Below are positions 7,191 to 13,526 of a DNA stretch of 14,790 bases, in pieces. The translations under genes and the position numbers were made by a program. The stretch comes from UBA9865 sp035647835. GTDB lineage: Bacteria > Bacillota > Dethiobacteria > Dethiobacterales > Dethiobacteraceae. The notes beneath the pieces are model-generated. The model saw only the letters and a list, made by a program, of their open reading frames with translations. It did not search any database and was not told the DNA's origin. Within the stretch, counting starts at the first letter, position 1. Each line of letters starts with the position of its first letter. Location: assembly GCA_035647835.1 (NCBI GenBank), contig DASRMS010000084.1:1-14790 (forward strand), in the 5' to 3' direction.

Positions 7191-7219
7191 ATTGTAGCAT
7201 AAGATAAGCTAAATTGCAA
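7191..7219 (-). promoter_or_regulatory. Promoter of tRNA-Pro
   Basis: On the minus strand TTGCAA (7214-7219) and TACAAT (7191-7196) are separated by exactly 17 bp, and a TG precedes the -10. The predicted start is a few bases before the tRNA 5' end at 7179. Confidence 0.85.
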
Positions 7220-7369
7220 TAGTTTAGGAGGAGACCGGCACACGGTGCTTTCCGTTTGGCCCCAGTTGAGTTAAAGCCTAAGATTTTTCTCTAAACCTCC
7301 TGAAGGTTGGGTTATTATTTACTGTTTTTTATGCTATATATTAGTAGATTACTTTTACCCGCCGCTGCA

Positions 7370-7388
7370 TTGTTAAGTGTTTGTTAAG
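7370..7388 (+). repeat. Tandem direct repeat TTGTTAAG
   Basis: Two identical TTGTTAAG units (7370-7377 and 7381-7388) are separated by TGT. Their 11-bp period places both on one face of the helix. This suits an operator upstream of the activase operon. Confidence 0.45.
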
Positions 7389-7434
7389 CTTGACCTAGCA
7401 GGAAAACATCCTCCTATTCTCGAATAAAAAACCA

Positions 7435-7443
7435 TGATACACT
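7435..7443 (+). promoter_or_regulatory. Candidate extended -10 of the activase operon
   Basis: TGATACACT combines the TG extension with a TACACT hexamer, 38 bases before the TTG start. No strong -35 is present at 16-18 bp. Confidence 0.4.
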
Positions 7444-7480
7444 ATTCAATAAATCCCAAAATAAGAAAGCAGGTGGAGCA

Positions 7481-8452
7481 TTGCGGGTCGGAATTCCTAG
7501 AACATTGTCGTACTTTACACTCTATCCATTGTGGAAACCTTTTTTTGAAACACTTGGTGCTGAAGTAATTGTCTCCCCCGAATCTAACAAAGCATTACTA
7601 AATGATGGTGTTAAGAATACTGTTTCTGATGCCTGTGTGCCAATTAAACTTTTTCACGGTCATATCGCTGCCCTGATCGGCAAAGTAGATATTCTTTTTA
7701 TGCCAAGGTTAGTTTCACTGGACGGCAAAAGTACTTTATGTCCAAAATTTTTAGGTTTACCGGATATGGTGAGATACTCCATCAGTGGGCTTCCTGAGAT
7801 TATGGAAAGTCGACTGGATATGAAAAAAGGGAAGCTGGAACTTTATCGGTTTTTATACCGCATTGGACGCAAGTTTACAGCTAATAGGATCAGAATTTTA
7901 AAGGCTATTTATCGTGCCAGGTATAATTTTGCCAATTACAGGAAATTATTATTAAAAGGCTTAACTCCGGTAGAAGCATTTTACTGTCTGGATAGTGGAC
8001 AAGAGCCGGCGTGGCAAACTATAGCCAGTGATATTAAGCTTGCCGTAGTTGGGTATCCTTATACCCTTTATGACAATTATATCAGTGTAGGCATCTTGCA
8101 GATGTTAAAGCGGTATGGGGTTCAGGTCGTTACTCCAGAGATGGTTCCTGGAAAAGAAATGAAGCGCATGAGCAAAAAGTTACGTAAAAACCTATTTTGG
8201 TACTATAGCAATCAGGTTGTGTGGGCTGCCAAGTATTATTTAGAGGATAAAAATTTAGCTGGCATCATCCATGTCACTGCTTTCGGTTGTGGACCGGATT
8301 CCATGACGAACAAACTAATTGAGCTGGAAAGCAAGGCTAGTAAAGTACCATTTATCTCGGTGACTATTGATGAACATACAGGAGAAGCTGGTGTAGAGAC
8401 AAGAGTGGAGGCTTTCGTAGATTTAATCAAGAGAAAGAAGGGGATGGTATGA
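7481..8452 (+). CDS. DUF2229/HgdB-like acyl-CoA dehydratase activase-related protein
   Basis: The TTG at 7481 follows AGGTGGAG. The product has 323 residues. The N-terminus RVGIPRTLSYFTLYPLWKPF (2-21) is the DUF2229 signature of CoA-enzyme activase-related proteins. Candidate cluster cysteines are Cys52 (SDACVPIK), Cys87 (STLCPKFLG) and Cys270 (FGCGPDS). The C-terminus has DEHTGEAGVETRVEAF (297-312), nearly repeated in the next gene's product, so the two are paralogous. Members usually occur as domains of very large BcrAD-DUF2229-HgdB proteins or as split genes like these. Likely role: an iron-sulfur protein reduced by the ATPase encoded at 9527. The substrate is unknown. The stop overlaps the next start (ATGA). 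Confidence 0.82.
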   Translation: MRVGIPRTLSYFTLYPLWKPFFETLGAEVIVSPESNKALLNDGVKNTVSDACVPIKLFHGHIAALIGKVDILFMPRLVSLDGKSTLCPKFLGLPDMVRYSISGLPEIMESRLDMKKGKLELYRFLYRIGRKFTANRIRILKAIYRARYNFANYRKLLLKGLTPVEAFYCLDSGQEPAWQTIASDIKLAVVGYPYTLYDNYISVGILQMLKRYGVQVVTPEMVPGKEMKRMSKKLRKNLFWYYSNQVVWAAKYYLEDKNLAGIIHVTAFGCGPDSMTNKLIELESKASKVPFISVTIDEHTGEAGVETRVEAFVDLIKRKKGMV

Positions 8453-9525
8453 AAATTGCTTTTCCCTATATGGGGACTTCACATATTGCCATTAGCTACT
8501 TACTTAGAGAACTAGGGCATGAGGTTATTTATCCTCCGATACCATCAAAGAAAACCCTCTCTTTAGGTGTCCAATATTCACCAGAGTTTGCCTGCTTACC
8601 GTTCAAAATCCTGATGGGTACCTATTTGGAAGCGGTAGAGTTGGGTGCAGATACAATTTTGGCTTCGGGAGGCTGTGGCCCTTGCCGCGCAGGCTACTAT
8701 GGCGAGGTACACCGCAAGATTCTGCATGATTTAGGGTATCCAATTGAGATGATTGTCTTAGAACCGCCACTTATTTGGCCGCGTGATTTTTTTCGCCAGC
8801 TGCATAAGCTTTCTAAACCCAGAGGCTGGATAAACTTGGCCAAAGTGTTTAGGGTGACGTGGGTTAAGCTCAAAGTACTGGATCAACTAGAAAGTACCCT
8901 ACATCAACTTAGACCTTTAGCCATTTCTAAACAACAAATAACAAAAGTCTATGAAGAGGGCCTGGAACTGATTGATAAGGCTATGTCTGTCCAAGCATTA
9001 AACGAAGCGATAGAAAAGGCGCTTACTAGATTACGCAATGTTCCGCTGGACCAGAGCTCTCAACCGCTTAAAATAGGCCTAATTGGTGAAATTTATGTTG
9101 TACTAGAACCTTTTGCTAATCACGATATTGAAAAATTACTTGGGGATATGGGAGTCTATGTGCATCGCTCTATTTTTCTTATGAATTGGACTCGCGATAA
9201 TGCGTTTGGTCATGGGGAAAAAGATGTGCGAGCGGCAGCAATTCCCTATTTAAACGAATTAGTGGGTGGTCATGGGCAAAATAGTATTGGTGAAGTAGTT
9301 CGTTACGCGGAGCAAGGATTTGATGGTGTTATTCACCTAGCACCTTTTACCTGTATTCCCGAGATTGTCTCAAAAAGTATTATGCCTGCTGTCAGCAAGG
9401 ATAAAGGAATTCCGGTCTTAACACTATTTTTAGATGAGCAGACTGGGGAAGCGGGTATTCAAACCCGACTCGAGGCATTTTTAGATTTGCTGAAGCAGAA
9501 ACGTATCAAGCAGGAGGCGAGTTAG
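8449..9525 (+). CDS. HgdB-like CoA protein activase component
   Basis: The ATG at 8449 overlaps the previous stop by 4 bases, with GAAGGGG just upstream. The product has 358 residues. Cys49 (EFACLPFK), the pair Cys76/Cys79 in GGCGPCRAGYYG (74-85), and Cys302 (APFTCIPE) are likely Fe-S ligands. Residues 213-224 (GEIYVVLEPFAN) and the C-terminal DEQTGEAGIQTRLEAF (329-344) match the fold of the HgdB/FldB/BcrC-type dehydratase and reductase subunits. With the flanking genes this looks like a split two-component ATP-driven reductase, in which an activase passes an electron to a [4Fe-4S] partner. No acyl-CoA dehydratase subunit pair or CoA-transferase lies nearby, so a classical amino-acid fermentation role is not indicated. 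Confidence 0.82.
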   Translation: MKIAFPYMGTSHIAISYLLRELGHEVIYPPIPSKKTLSLGVQYSPEFACLPFKILMGTYLEAVELGADTILASGGCGPCRAGYYGEVHRKILHDLGYPIEMIVLEPPLIWPRDFFRQLHKLSKPRGWINLAKVFRVTWVKLKVLDQLESTLHQLRPLAISKQQITKVYEEGLELIDKAMSVQALNEAIEKALTRLRNVPLDQSSQPLKIGLIGEIYVVLEPFANHDIEKLLGDMGVYVHRSIFLMNWTRDNAFGHGEKDVRAAAIPYLNELVGGHGQNSIGEVVRYAEQGFDGVIHLAPFTCIPEIVSKSIMPAVSKDKGIPVLTLFLDEQTGEAGIQTRLEAFLDLLKQKRIKQEAS

Positions 9526-9526
9526 T

Positions 9527-10501
9527 TTGCAAGCATACCTTGGGGTTGACGTCGGTTCGGTCAGTACGAATTTAGTCGTCATTGACGAGGATTGTCAGGT
9601 ATTGGTTGATATATACTTACGCACCTCTGGTCAGCCAATTAAGGTTGTGCAAGAGGGTATGCGTCAAGTAGCAGAAGATGTAAAAGGTAAAAGTATTGAA
9701 ATCTGCGGTGTCGGCACAACAGGAAGTGCCCGTACCCTAACGGGTGTGATTGTCGGTGCAGACACGGTCAAAAATGAGATTACGGCGCATGCGGTAGCAG
9801 CGTCTTATCTAGTGCCGGATGTGCAGACAGTTTTAGAAATTGGCGGACAAGATTCAAAGATAATCTTGCTCCGAGAGGGAATTGTTGTTGATTTTGCGAT
9901 GAATACAGTTTGTGCTGCCGGAACTGGTTCGTTTTTAGACCATCAAGCAGCTAGGCTCAATATTCCTATTGAGGAGTTTGGTGGCCTAGCTTTGCAAAGC
10001 ACGAGCCCAGTTCGTATTGCAGGCAGATGTTCTGTCTTTGCGGAATCGGATATGATTCACAAACAACAAATGGGACATCCAACACCTGATATTGTGGCTG
10101 GTCTCTGTGATGCACTAGTCCGTAACTATCTGAATAATGTCGGCAAAGGTAAAGAAATTCTTGCTCCGGTGGTTTTTCAGGGTGGTGTAGCTGCCAATGT
10201 TGGTATCCGCGCAGCCTTTGAAAAAGAATTAGGTTTGGAAGTTTTTATTCCTGAATATTTTAGTGTAATGGGAGCTATTGGTGCTGCTTTGCTCGCGAAG
10301 TCCAGAACAGAGGAAAAGCAAAGTACTAACTTTAGAGGCTTTGCAATTTCCTCCACTGATTATCAGGCCACAAGTTTTGAATGTAAAGGTTGTCCTAATT
10401 GCTGTGAGATTGTCAATATCTCGGCAGATGGCGAGCTGCTGGCACGCTGGGGTGGTCGTTGCGGAAAGTGGGATACACTACAGCAAACAAAAACAGGTTA
10501 G
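9527..10501 (+). CDS. BcrAD/BadFG-type ATPase activase (archerase-like)
   Basis: The TTG at 9527 follows AGGAGG (9512-9517), one base after the previous stop. The product has 324 residues, longer than the roughly 260 residues of HgdC-type activases. The ASKHA ATPase motifs are visible: DVGS (8-11), GVGTTGS (61-67), EIGGQDS (104-110) and GGVAAN (219-224). Cys129 (CAAGTGSF) and Cys168 (GRCSVFAESD) correspond to the two cysteines that bridge a [4Fe-4S] cluster at the activase dimer interface. An extra C-terminal tail carries Cys286, Cys289, Cys292, Cys293 and Cys312 (CKGCPNCC...GGRCGKW), a possible second metal site. It should couple ATP hydrolysis to low-potential electron transfer to the two upstream proteins. 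Oxygen-sensitive, cytosolic. Confidence 0.9.
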   Translation: MQAYLGVDVGSVSTNLVVIDEDCQVLVDIYLRTSGQPIKVVQEGMRQVAEDVKGKSIEICGVGTTGSARTLTGVIVGADTVKNEITAHAVAASYLVPDVQTVLEIGGQDSKIILLREGIVVDFAMNTVCAAGTGSFLDHQAARLNIPIEEFGGLALQSTSPVRIAGRCSVFAESDMIHKQQMGHPTPDIVAGLCDALVRNYLNNVGKGKEILAPVVFQGGVAANVGIRAAFEKELGLEVFIPEYFSVMGAIGAALLAKSRTEEKQSTNFRGFAISSTDYQATSFECKGCPNCCEIVNISADGELLARWGGRCGKWDTLQQTKTG

Positions 10502-10527
10502 AAAGACACTGCGGTGTCTTTTTTTTT
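10502..10527 (+). terminator. Terminator of the activase operon
   Basis: AAAGACAC (10502-10509) pairs with GTGTCTTT (10514-10521) over a TGCG loop and runs into a T tract ending at 10527. It starts directly after the stop codon. Confidence 0.9.
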
Positions 10528-10577
10528 CTCTCAATCAAGACAGGTTTTGCCAATGCAGGCAGGAATTAAAGGTTTTC

Positions 10578-10584
10578 TGTCGAA
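10578..10584 (+). promoter_or_regulatory. Spo0A-box-like site upstream of the XRE gene
   Basis: TGTCGAA (within TTCTGTCGAACAA) lies 6 bases before the -35 hexamer at 10591, the usual position of an activating 0A box. The motif alone could occur by chance. Confidence 0.35.
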
Positions 10585-10590
10585 CAATAG

Positions 10591-10618
10591 TTGCAAGAAG
10601 TGAAAAGTATTTTATAAA
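10591..10618 (+). promoter_or_regulatory. Promoter of the XRE regulator
   Basis: TTGCAA (10591-10596) and TATAAA (10613-10618) are separated by 16 bp and lie 29 bases before the chosen ATG. Confidence 0.6.
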
Positions 10619-10647
10619 CCACAATTTATTACATGGGAGTGAAAAGA

Positions 10648-10875
10648 ATGTCATCCGTATTATTGGGACGAAGGCTACGGGCTTTACGTCGCCTAAAAAG
10701 GCTTACGCAACTAGAATTGGCCTCAGAAGTAGGAATTTCTGTTTCGATGCTTTCAACAATTGAACGAGGTGCAAAATATCCCCGTGTGGATCTAATAAGG
10801 AAGTTTGCCCGTACTCTAAATGTGCCATTAGAAGAATTTTTTGTGCTTCCTGAATACGTTGAAAAGCGCCCCTGA
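10648..10875 (+). CDS. Small XRE-family (SinR-like) HTH regulator
   Basis: The ATG at 10648 is chosen because GGGAGTG (10635-10641) is correctly placed for it. The in-frame ATG at 10633 would overlap this site. The 75-residue product is almost entirely one Cro/C1-type HTH domain: RLKRLTQLELASEVGISVSM (15-34) followed by LSTIERGAKYPR. It lacks a dimerisation or sensor domain, so it resembles the DNA-binding half of SinR-type or stand-alone HTH_3 regulators. It probably binds DNA as a dimer. The stop codon lies in the loop of its own terminator. A Spo0A-box-like site sits upstream of its promoter, so sporulation control is possible. Targets are unknown. Confidence 0.85.
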   Translation: MSSVLLGRRLRALRRLKRLTQLELASEVGISVSMLSTIERGAKYPRVDLIRKFARTLNVPLEEFFVLPEYVEKRP

Positions 10876-10886
10876 GGCGCTTTTTT
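10862..10886 (+). terminator. Terminator overlapping the 3' end of the XRE gene
   Basis: AAAAGCGCC (10862-10870) pairs with GGCGCTTTT (10876-10884). The five-base loop includes the TGA stop (10873-10875). The last codons therefore double as the terminator stem. Confidence 0.9.
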
Positions 10887-10908
10887 ATACTGACAAGAAA
10901 ATTGTATT

Positions 10909-10942
10909 GCTTGCATTTTAAAGTGAAAGTGCAAGCTTTTTT
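10909..10942 (+). terminator. Second tandem terminator before dusB
   Basis: GCTTGCATTTT (10909-10919) pairs with AAAGTGCAAGC (10926-10936), 11 bp with one G-U pair, followed by six T. It lies only 22 bases after the previous terminator. Confidence 0.8.
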
Positions 10943-11004
10943 ATTTTATAATTGCCTAAAGCAGATATACTAGAGATAAAGATGATTTTGGAGGGAGCGC
11001 AGTA

Positions 11005-11964
11005 ATGCGAATAGGAAAAGTGAACTTAAAGAATAAAGTGTTACTTGCGCCGATGGCTGGGGTGTCGGATAGTGCTTTTCGGCAAATTGCCGTTGAGATG
11101 GGTTGTGCGCTAGTTTATACAGAAATGGTAAGCGCTAAAGGTATCATCTGCGCGCCCGCACAATCATTAAAGCTTGCTCACTTTACAACAGCTGAACGAC
11201 CTATTGCCATACAATTGTTTGGTAGTGAGGCTAAGGTGATGGCCGAGGGGGCAGCTGTTTGCGCGCGCTTAAAACCCGAAATAATTGATATAAATCTGGG
11301 CTGCCCAGTAAAAAAAGTGGTAAGTAAAGGTGAGGGGTGCGCGTTAATGCGTGACCCCAGCAGAGTCTTTGACCTCGTACAAGCAGTTACACGGGCGGTG
11401 ACTCCGCTGCCGGTGACGGTTAAAATCCGCAAAGGCTGGGATGAGGACTCTATTAATGCAGTGGAAGTGGCTTTAGCTGCCCAGGAGGCGGGTGCTGCGG
11501 CCGTAGCTGTGCATGGGCGTACGCGGACACAAGGTTATAGTGGCCGCGCGGACTGGGCAATTATCCGTGCTGTTAAAAAGAAACTCACAGTTCCCGTAAT
11601 TGGCAATGGCGATATCTGGCAGCCTAAAGATGCCGCTAGGATGCTGGAGCAAACAGGCTGCGATGCTGTGATGTTAGCACGTGGGGTCTTGGGTAATCCC
11701 TGGCTAATTCAGCGCACAGTTCATTATTTAAGGGAAGGCACATTACTGCCCGAGCCAGATGTGGCTGAGAAGGTGGTTTTAGCTCTACGCCATTTAGAAA
11801 TGCAGGTACAGATAAAAGGTGAAGCTATTGGTGTTAGGGAAATGCGGAAACATTTTGCTTGGTACCTTAAAGGTGTCCGCGGCGCAGCTTCTTTTCGCAA
11901 CCAGATCATGCGGGTCGAAACTAAAGGCGAAATAGAACAGATTTTACGTTCGGTAATGGTGTAG
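11005..11964 (+). CDS. dusB: tRNA-dihydrouridine synthase DusB
   Basis: The ATG at 11005 follows GGAGGG. The product has 319 residues, the normal Dus length. It is an FMN-binding TIM barrel: LLAPMAGVSDSAFR (13-26) at the start, the catalytic-type Cys100 in NLGCPVKKV (97-105), Lys140 and His170 (AVHGRTRTQGY) at the flavin and substrate site, GNGDI (200-204), and GVLGNPW (227-233) at the FMN phosphate. It reduces uridines to dihydrouridine in the tRNA D loop with NADPH. A candidate -10 TATACT (10966-10971) lies upstream; the -35 is weak. No terminator is visible between it and the next gene, so some read-through into the HTH operon is possible. Confidence 0.93.
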   Translation: MRIGKVNLKNKVLLAPMAGVSDSAFRQIAVEMGCALVYTEMVSAKGIICAPAQSLKLAHFTTAERPIAIQLFGSEAKVMAEGAAVCARLKPEIIDINLGCPVKKVVSKGEGCALMRDPSRVFDLVQAVTRAVTPLPVTVKIRKGWDEDSINAVEVALAAQEAGAAAVAVHGRTRTQGYSGRADWAIIRAVKKKLTVPVIGNGDIWQPKDAARMLEQTGCDAVMLARGVLGNPWLIQRTVHYLREGTLLPEPDVAEKVVLALRHLEMQVQIKGEAIGVREMRKHFAWYLKGVRGAASFRNQIMRVETKGEIEQILRSVMV

Positions 11965-11970
11965 CTACAG

Positions 11971-11978
11971 TTGTACAA
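11971..11978. repeat. TTGTACAA palindrome downstream of dusB
   Basis: An 8-bp palindrome sharing TGTACA with the tandem repeat at 12039-12060. It could be a remote third binding site for the same regulator. It begins 68 bases upstream of the tandem pair. Confidence 0.3.
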
Positions 11979-12005
11979 GTTAATTTGGTTTCGCTGCGGA
12001 AACTC

Positions 12006-12034
12006 TTGCATCCTGGAAAACTACGTGGTAAAAT
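12006..12034 (+). promoter_or_regulatory. Promoter of the HTH/AAR-like operon
   Basis: TTGCAT (12006-12011) and TAAAAT (12029-12034) are spaced 17 bp, with an extended TG at 12026-12027. Predicted transcription starts near 12041. Confidence 0.7.
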
Positions 12035-12038
12035 CGAA

Positions 12039-12060
12039 TGTACACAATTCTGTGCACAAT
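12039..12060 (+). promoter_or_regulatory. Tandem operator-like repeat at the transcription start
   Basis: TGTACACAAT (12039-12048) and TGTGCACAAT (12051-12060) are direct repeats differing at one base, with a 12-bp period. Each contains a palindromic TGTRCA-type core. They overlap the predicted start site, where a bound repressor would block transcription. The first gene of the operon encodes an HTH protein, the natural candidate ligand. Confidence 0.55.
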
Positions 12061-12078
12061 GTAGAAAGAGGAGCTATG

Positions 12079-12618
12079 ATGGAATTTATACGCATAGGTG
12101 AGAAGTTAATTAGTGCTCATAAAATCAACGATACGGTTCAGCGCATTCTGCATTTACGCAGCGAAGGCCTCTCGCAGCAGGAAGTGGCGGCAAAGCTGCA
12201 AATTGACAGAACTTTTATTTCGCGACTTGAATCGATCGGTAATGTGCGCCGTGGCGGCCGCATTGGGTTAGTGGCTTTTCCGGTGCAAAATAAAGAGGAA
12301 CTAATAAAACTTGCCGATCGCTATGGTATCGAAAACAGGTTGATTCTTACTAATCAGGAACGCTGGCAGCTGGTAGCTAAAAAAAATGGCCTTGATTTCC
12401 TGAACAAAATGATGGAAATTATCGAGCAGCTGCGCCAATGCGAAACAGTCCTTGTCTTTTGCTCCAAAAAATGGAATCGAATTGCTAGGGCGCTGCTTGA
12501 TAGTGAGGTATTTACCACAGAGATTGGCAGTTCACCTATCTCTGAGGATATATATATCAATCCTACACAGATAGAAAGCATCCTTGCTTCATTTGTCAGT
12601 GAAGGGGAGGAAAAATAG
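12079..12618 (+). CDS. HTH-type transcriptional regulator of the AAR-like operon
   Basis: The ATG at 12079 is preferred because AGAGGAG (12067-12073) is 5 bases upstream; the adjacent ATG at 12076 would be too close. A longer frame from 11971 runs through the promoter and is rejected. The product has 179 residues. A helix-turn-helix lies at about 29-50 (EGLSQQEVAAKLQIDRTFIS). A mixed alpha/beta region follows, with IGLVAFPV (62-69), a variable middle, and strands around TVLVFC. This C-terminal half is not a standard sensor domain that I recognise. The gene overlaps the next by one base (TAGTG). Likely role: autoregulation and control of the two downstream genes, perhaps in response to a metabolite bound by the C-terminal half. 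Confidence 0.75.
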   Translation: MEFIRIGEKLISAHKINDTVQRILHLRSEGLSQQEVAAKLQIDRTFISRLESIGNVRRGGRIGLVAFPVQNKEELIKLADRYGIENRLILTNQERWQLVAKKNGLDFLNKMMEIIEQLRQCETVLVFCSKKWNRIARALLDSEVFTTEIGSSPISEDIYINPTQIESILASFVSEGEEK

Positions 12619-13517
12619 TGAAACGAGTAGTTAGTATAAGTTTGGGTTCCTCGACACGTGATCATGCTGCAGATCTCGAATTGTTAGGTGTGCCCTGCCG
12701 CGTGGAGCGTATCGGAACAGATGGCGATATGAAAAAAATGGTGGCCATGATCAAGGAATTGGATGGCCAGGTTGACGCGTTTGGTCTGGGAGGTATGGAC
12801 CTCTACGTTTACGCCGGAGCACATCGCTATACACTGCGCGATGCAAAAAAAGTGGTAAAAGCTGCTGAACGTAGTCCGATTGTGGATGGATCAGGATTAA
12901 AAAATACTTTAGAGCGAAAAGTTATCCAGTATTTACAGCGAGAGACAGATGTGCTAGCCGGAGCCCCTCATGTTTTAATGATGTCTGGTGTTGACCGCTT
13001 TGGCATGACGCAAGCTCTTGATGCCGCAGGATGTCGTCTAACTTGCGGAGATTTAGTTTTTACGATCGGCATTCCCCTGCCGCTTCGTTCATTGCGTTCT
13101 CTAGAAAAACTTGCTCGTTTATTGGCCCCTCTGATTAGCCAGCTTCCTTTTTCTATGCTTTATCCGACTGGCAAAAAGCAGGACGAAAATAAACCCAAGG
13201 CGAGTCACCTTTTTGCCGAAGCAGAGATCATTGCGGGGGATTTTCTTTTTATCCGTCGTTACATGCCAGAAAGGCTGCCGGGAAAAGTTATTATTACCAA
13301 TACCACCACTGCCGCAGATGTAGAGCTGCTTAAGGAGCGGGGTGTAAAAACATTAGTGACCACCACTCCAGTTTTAAACGGCCGTTCTTTTGGTACGAAT
13401 GTGATGGAAGGTCTTTTGGTGGCACTGTCAAATAAAGGGCGGGAGTTAACCGCCAGTGAGTATGAGAAATTGTTACTTGATGTTAATTTTGCGCCACGAA
13501 TTACGCAGTTAAACTAG
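12618..13517 (+). CDS. Uncharacterised protein of the 'quinate 5-dehydrogenase'-labelled family
   Basis: The GTG at 12618 overlaps the previous stop by one base and follows GGGGAGG (12604-12610). The product has 299 residues. From memory, close homologs in clostridia are labelled quinate 5-dehydrogenase, but I see no convincing quinate/shikimate dehydrogenase signature. Visible features: SLGSSTRDH near the N-terminus (8-16), DAFGLGGMDLY (53-63), VDGSGLKNTLERK (89-101), a central VLMMSGVDRFGM with Rossmann-like character, and a C-terminal part with IITNTTTAADVELLKERGV and TTTPVLNGRSFGTNVMEG. No signal peptide is present. Tight placement between the HTH and AAR-like genes suggests a shared pathway, perhaps as partner, substrate donor or product handler of the reductase. 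The function is unknown. Confidence 0.7.
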   Translation: MKRVVSISLGSSTRDHAADLELLGVPCRVERIGTDGDMKKMVAMIKELDGQVDAFGLGGMDLYVYAGAHRYTLRDAKKVVKAAERSPIVDGSGLKNTLERKVIQYLQRETDVLAGAPHVLMMSGVDRFGMTQALDAAGCRLTCGDLVFTIGIPLPLRSLRSLEKLARLLAPLISQLPFSMLYPTGKKQDENKPKASHLFAEAEIIAGDFLFIRRYMPERLPGKVIITNTTTAADVELLKERGVKTLVTTTPVLNGRSFGTNVMEGLLVALSNKGRELTASEYEKLLLDVNFAPRITQLN

Positions 13518-13526
13518 GAGGGCTTT

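Larger units (their letters stand above)
7220..7480. other. Non-coding upstream region of the activase operon
   Basis: No gene is evident. It contains the TTGTTAAG direct repeat (7370-7388), a TTGACC hexamer (7390-7395) without a matching -10 at 17 bp, and an extended -10 (7435-7443). The stretch 7220-7320 shows only small, unconvincing inverted matches. Confidence 0.5.

Noticed and set aside
7220..7310. AGGAGG/CCTCCT inverted match upstream of the activase operon
   Set aside because: The arms are far apart and do not extend beyond six bases; likely chance.
10278..10763. 161-codon frame spanning the activase end and XRE gene
   Set aside because: It crosses a terminator and a promoter, and is out of frame with two well-supported genes.
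11971..12078. N-terminal extension of the HTH regulator
   Set aside because: It covers a good promoter and the tandem repeat, and lacks a ribosome site; 12079 is well supported.
12354..12665. 103-codon minus-strand frame over the HTH gene
   Set aside because: No ribosome site and a low-quality composition; shadow of the HTH frame.
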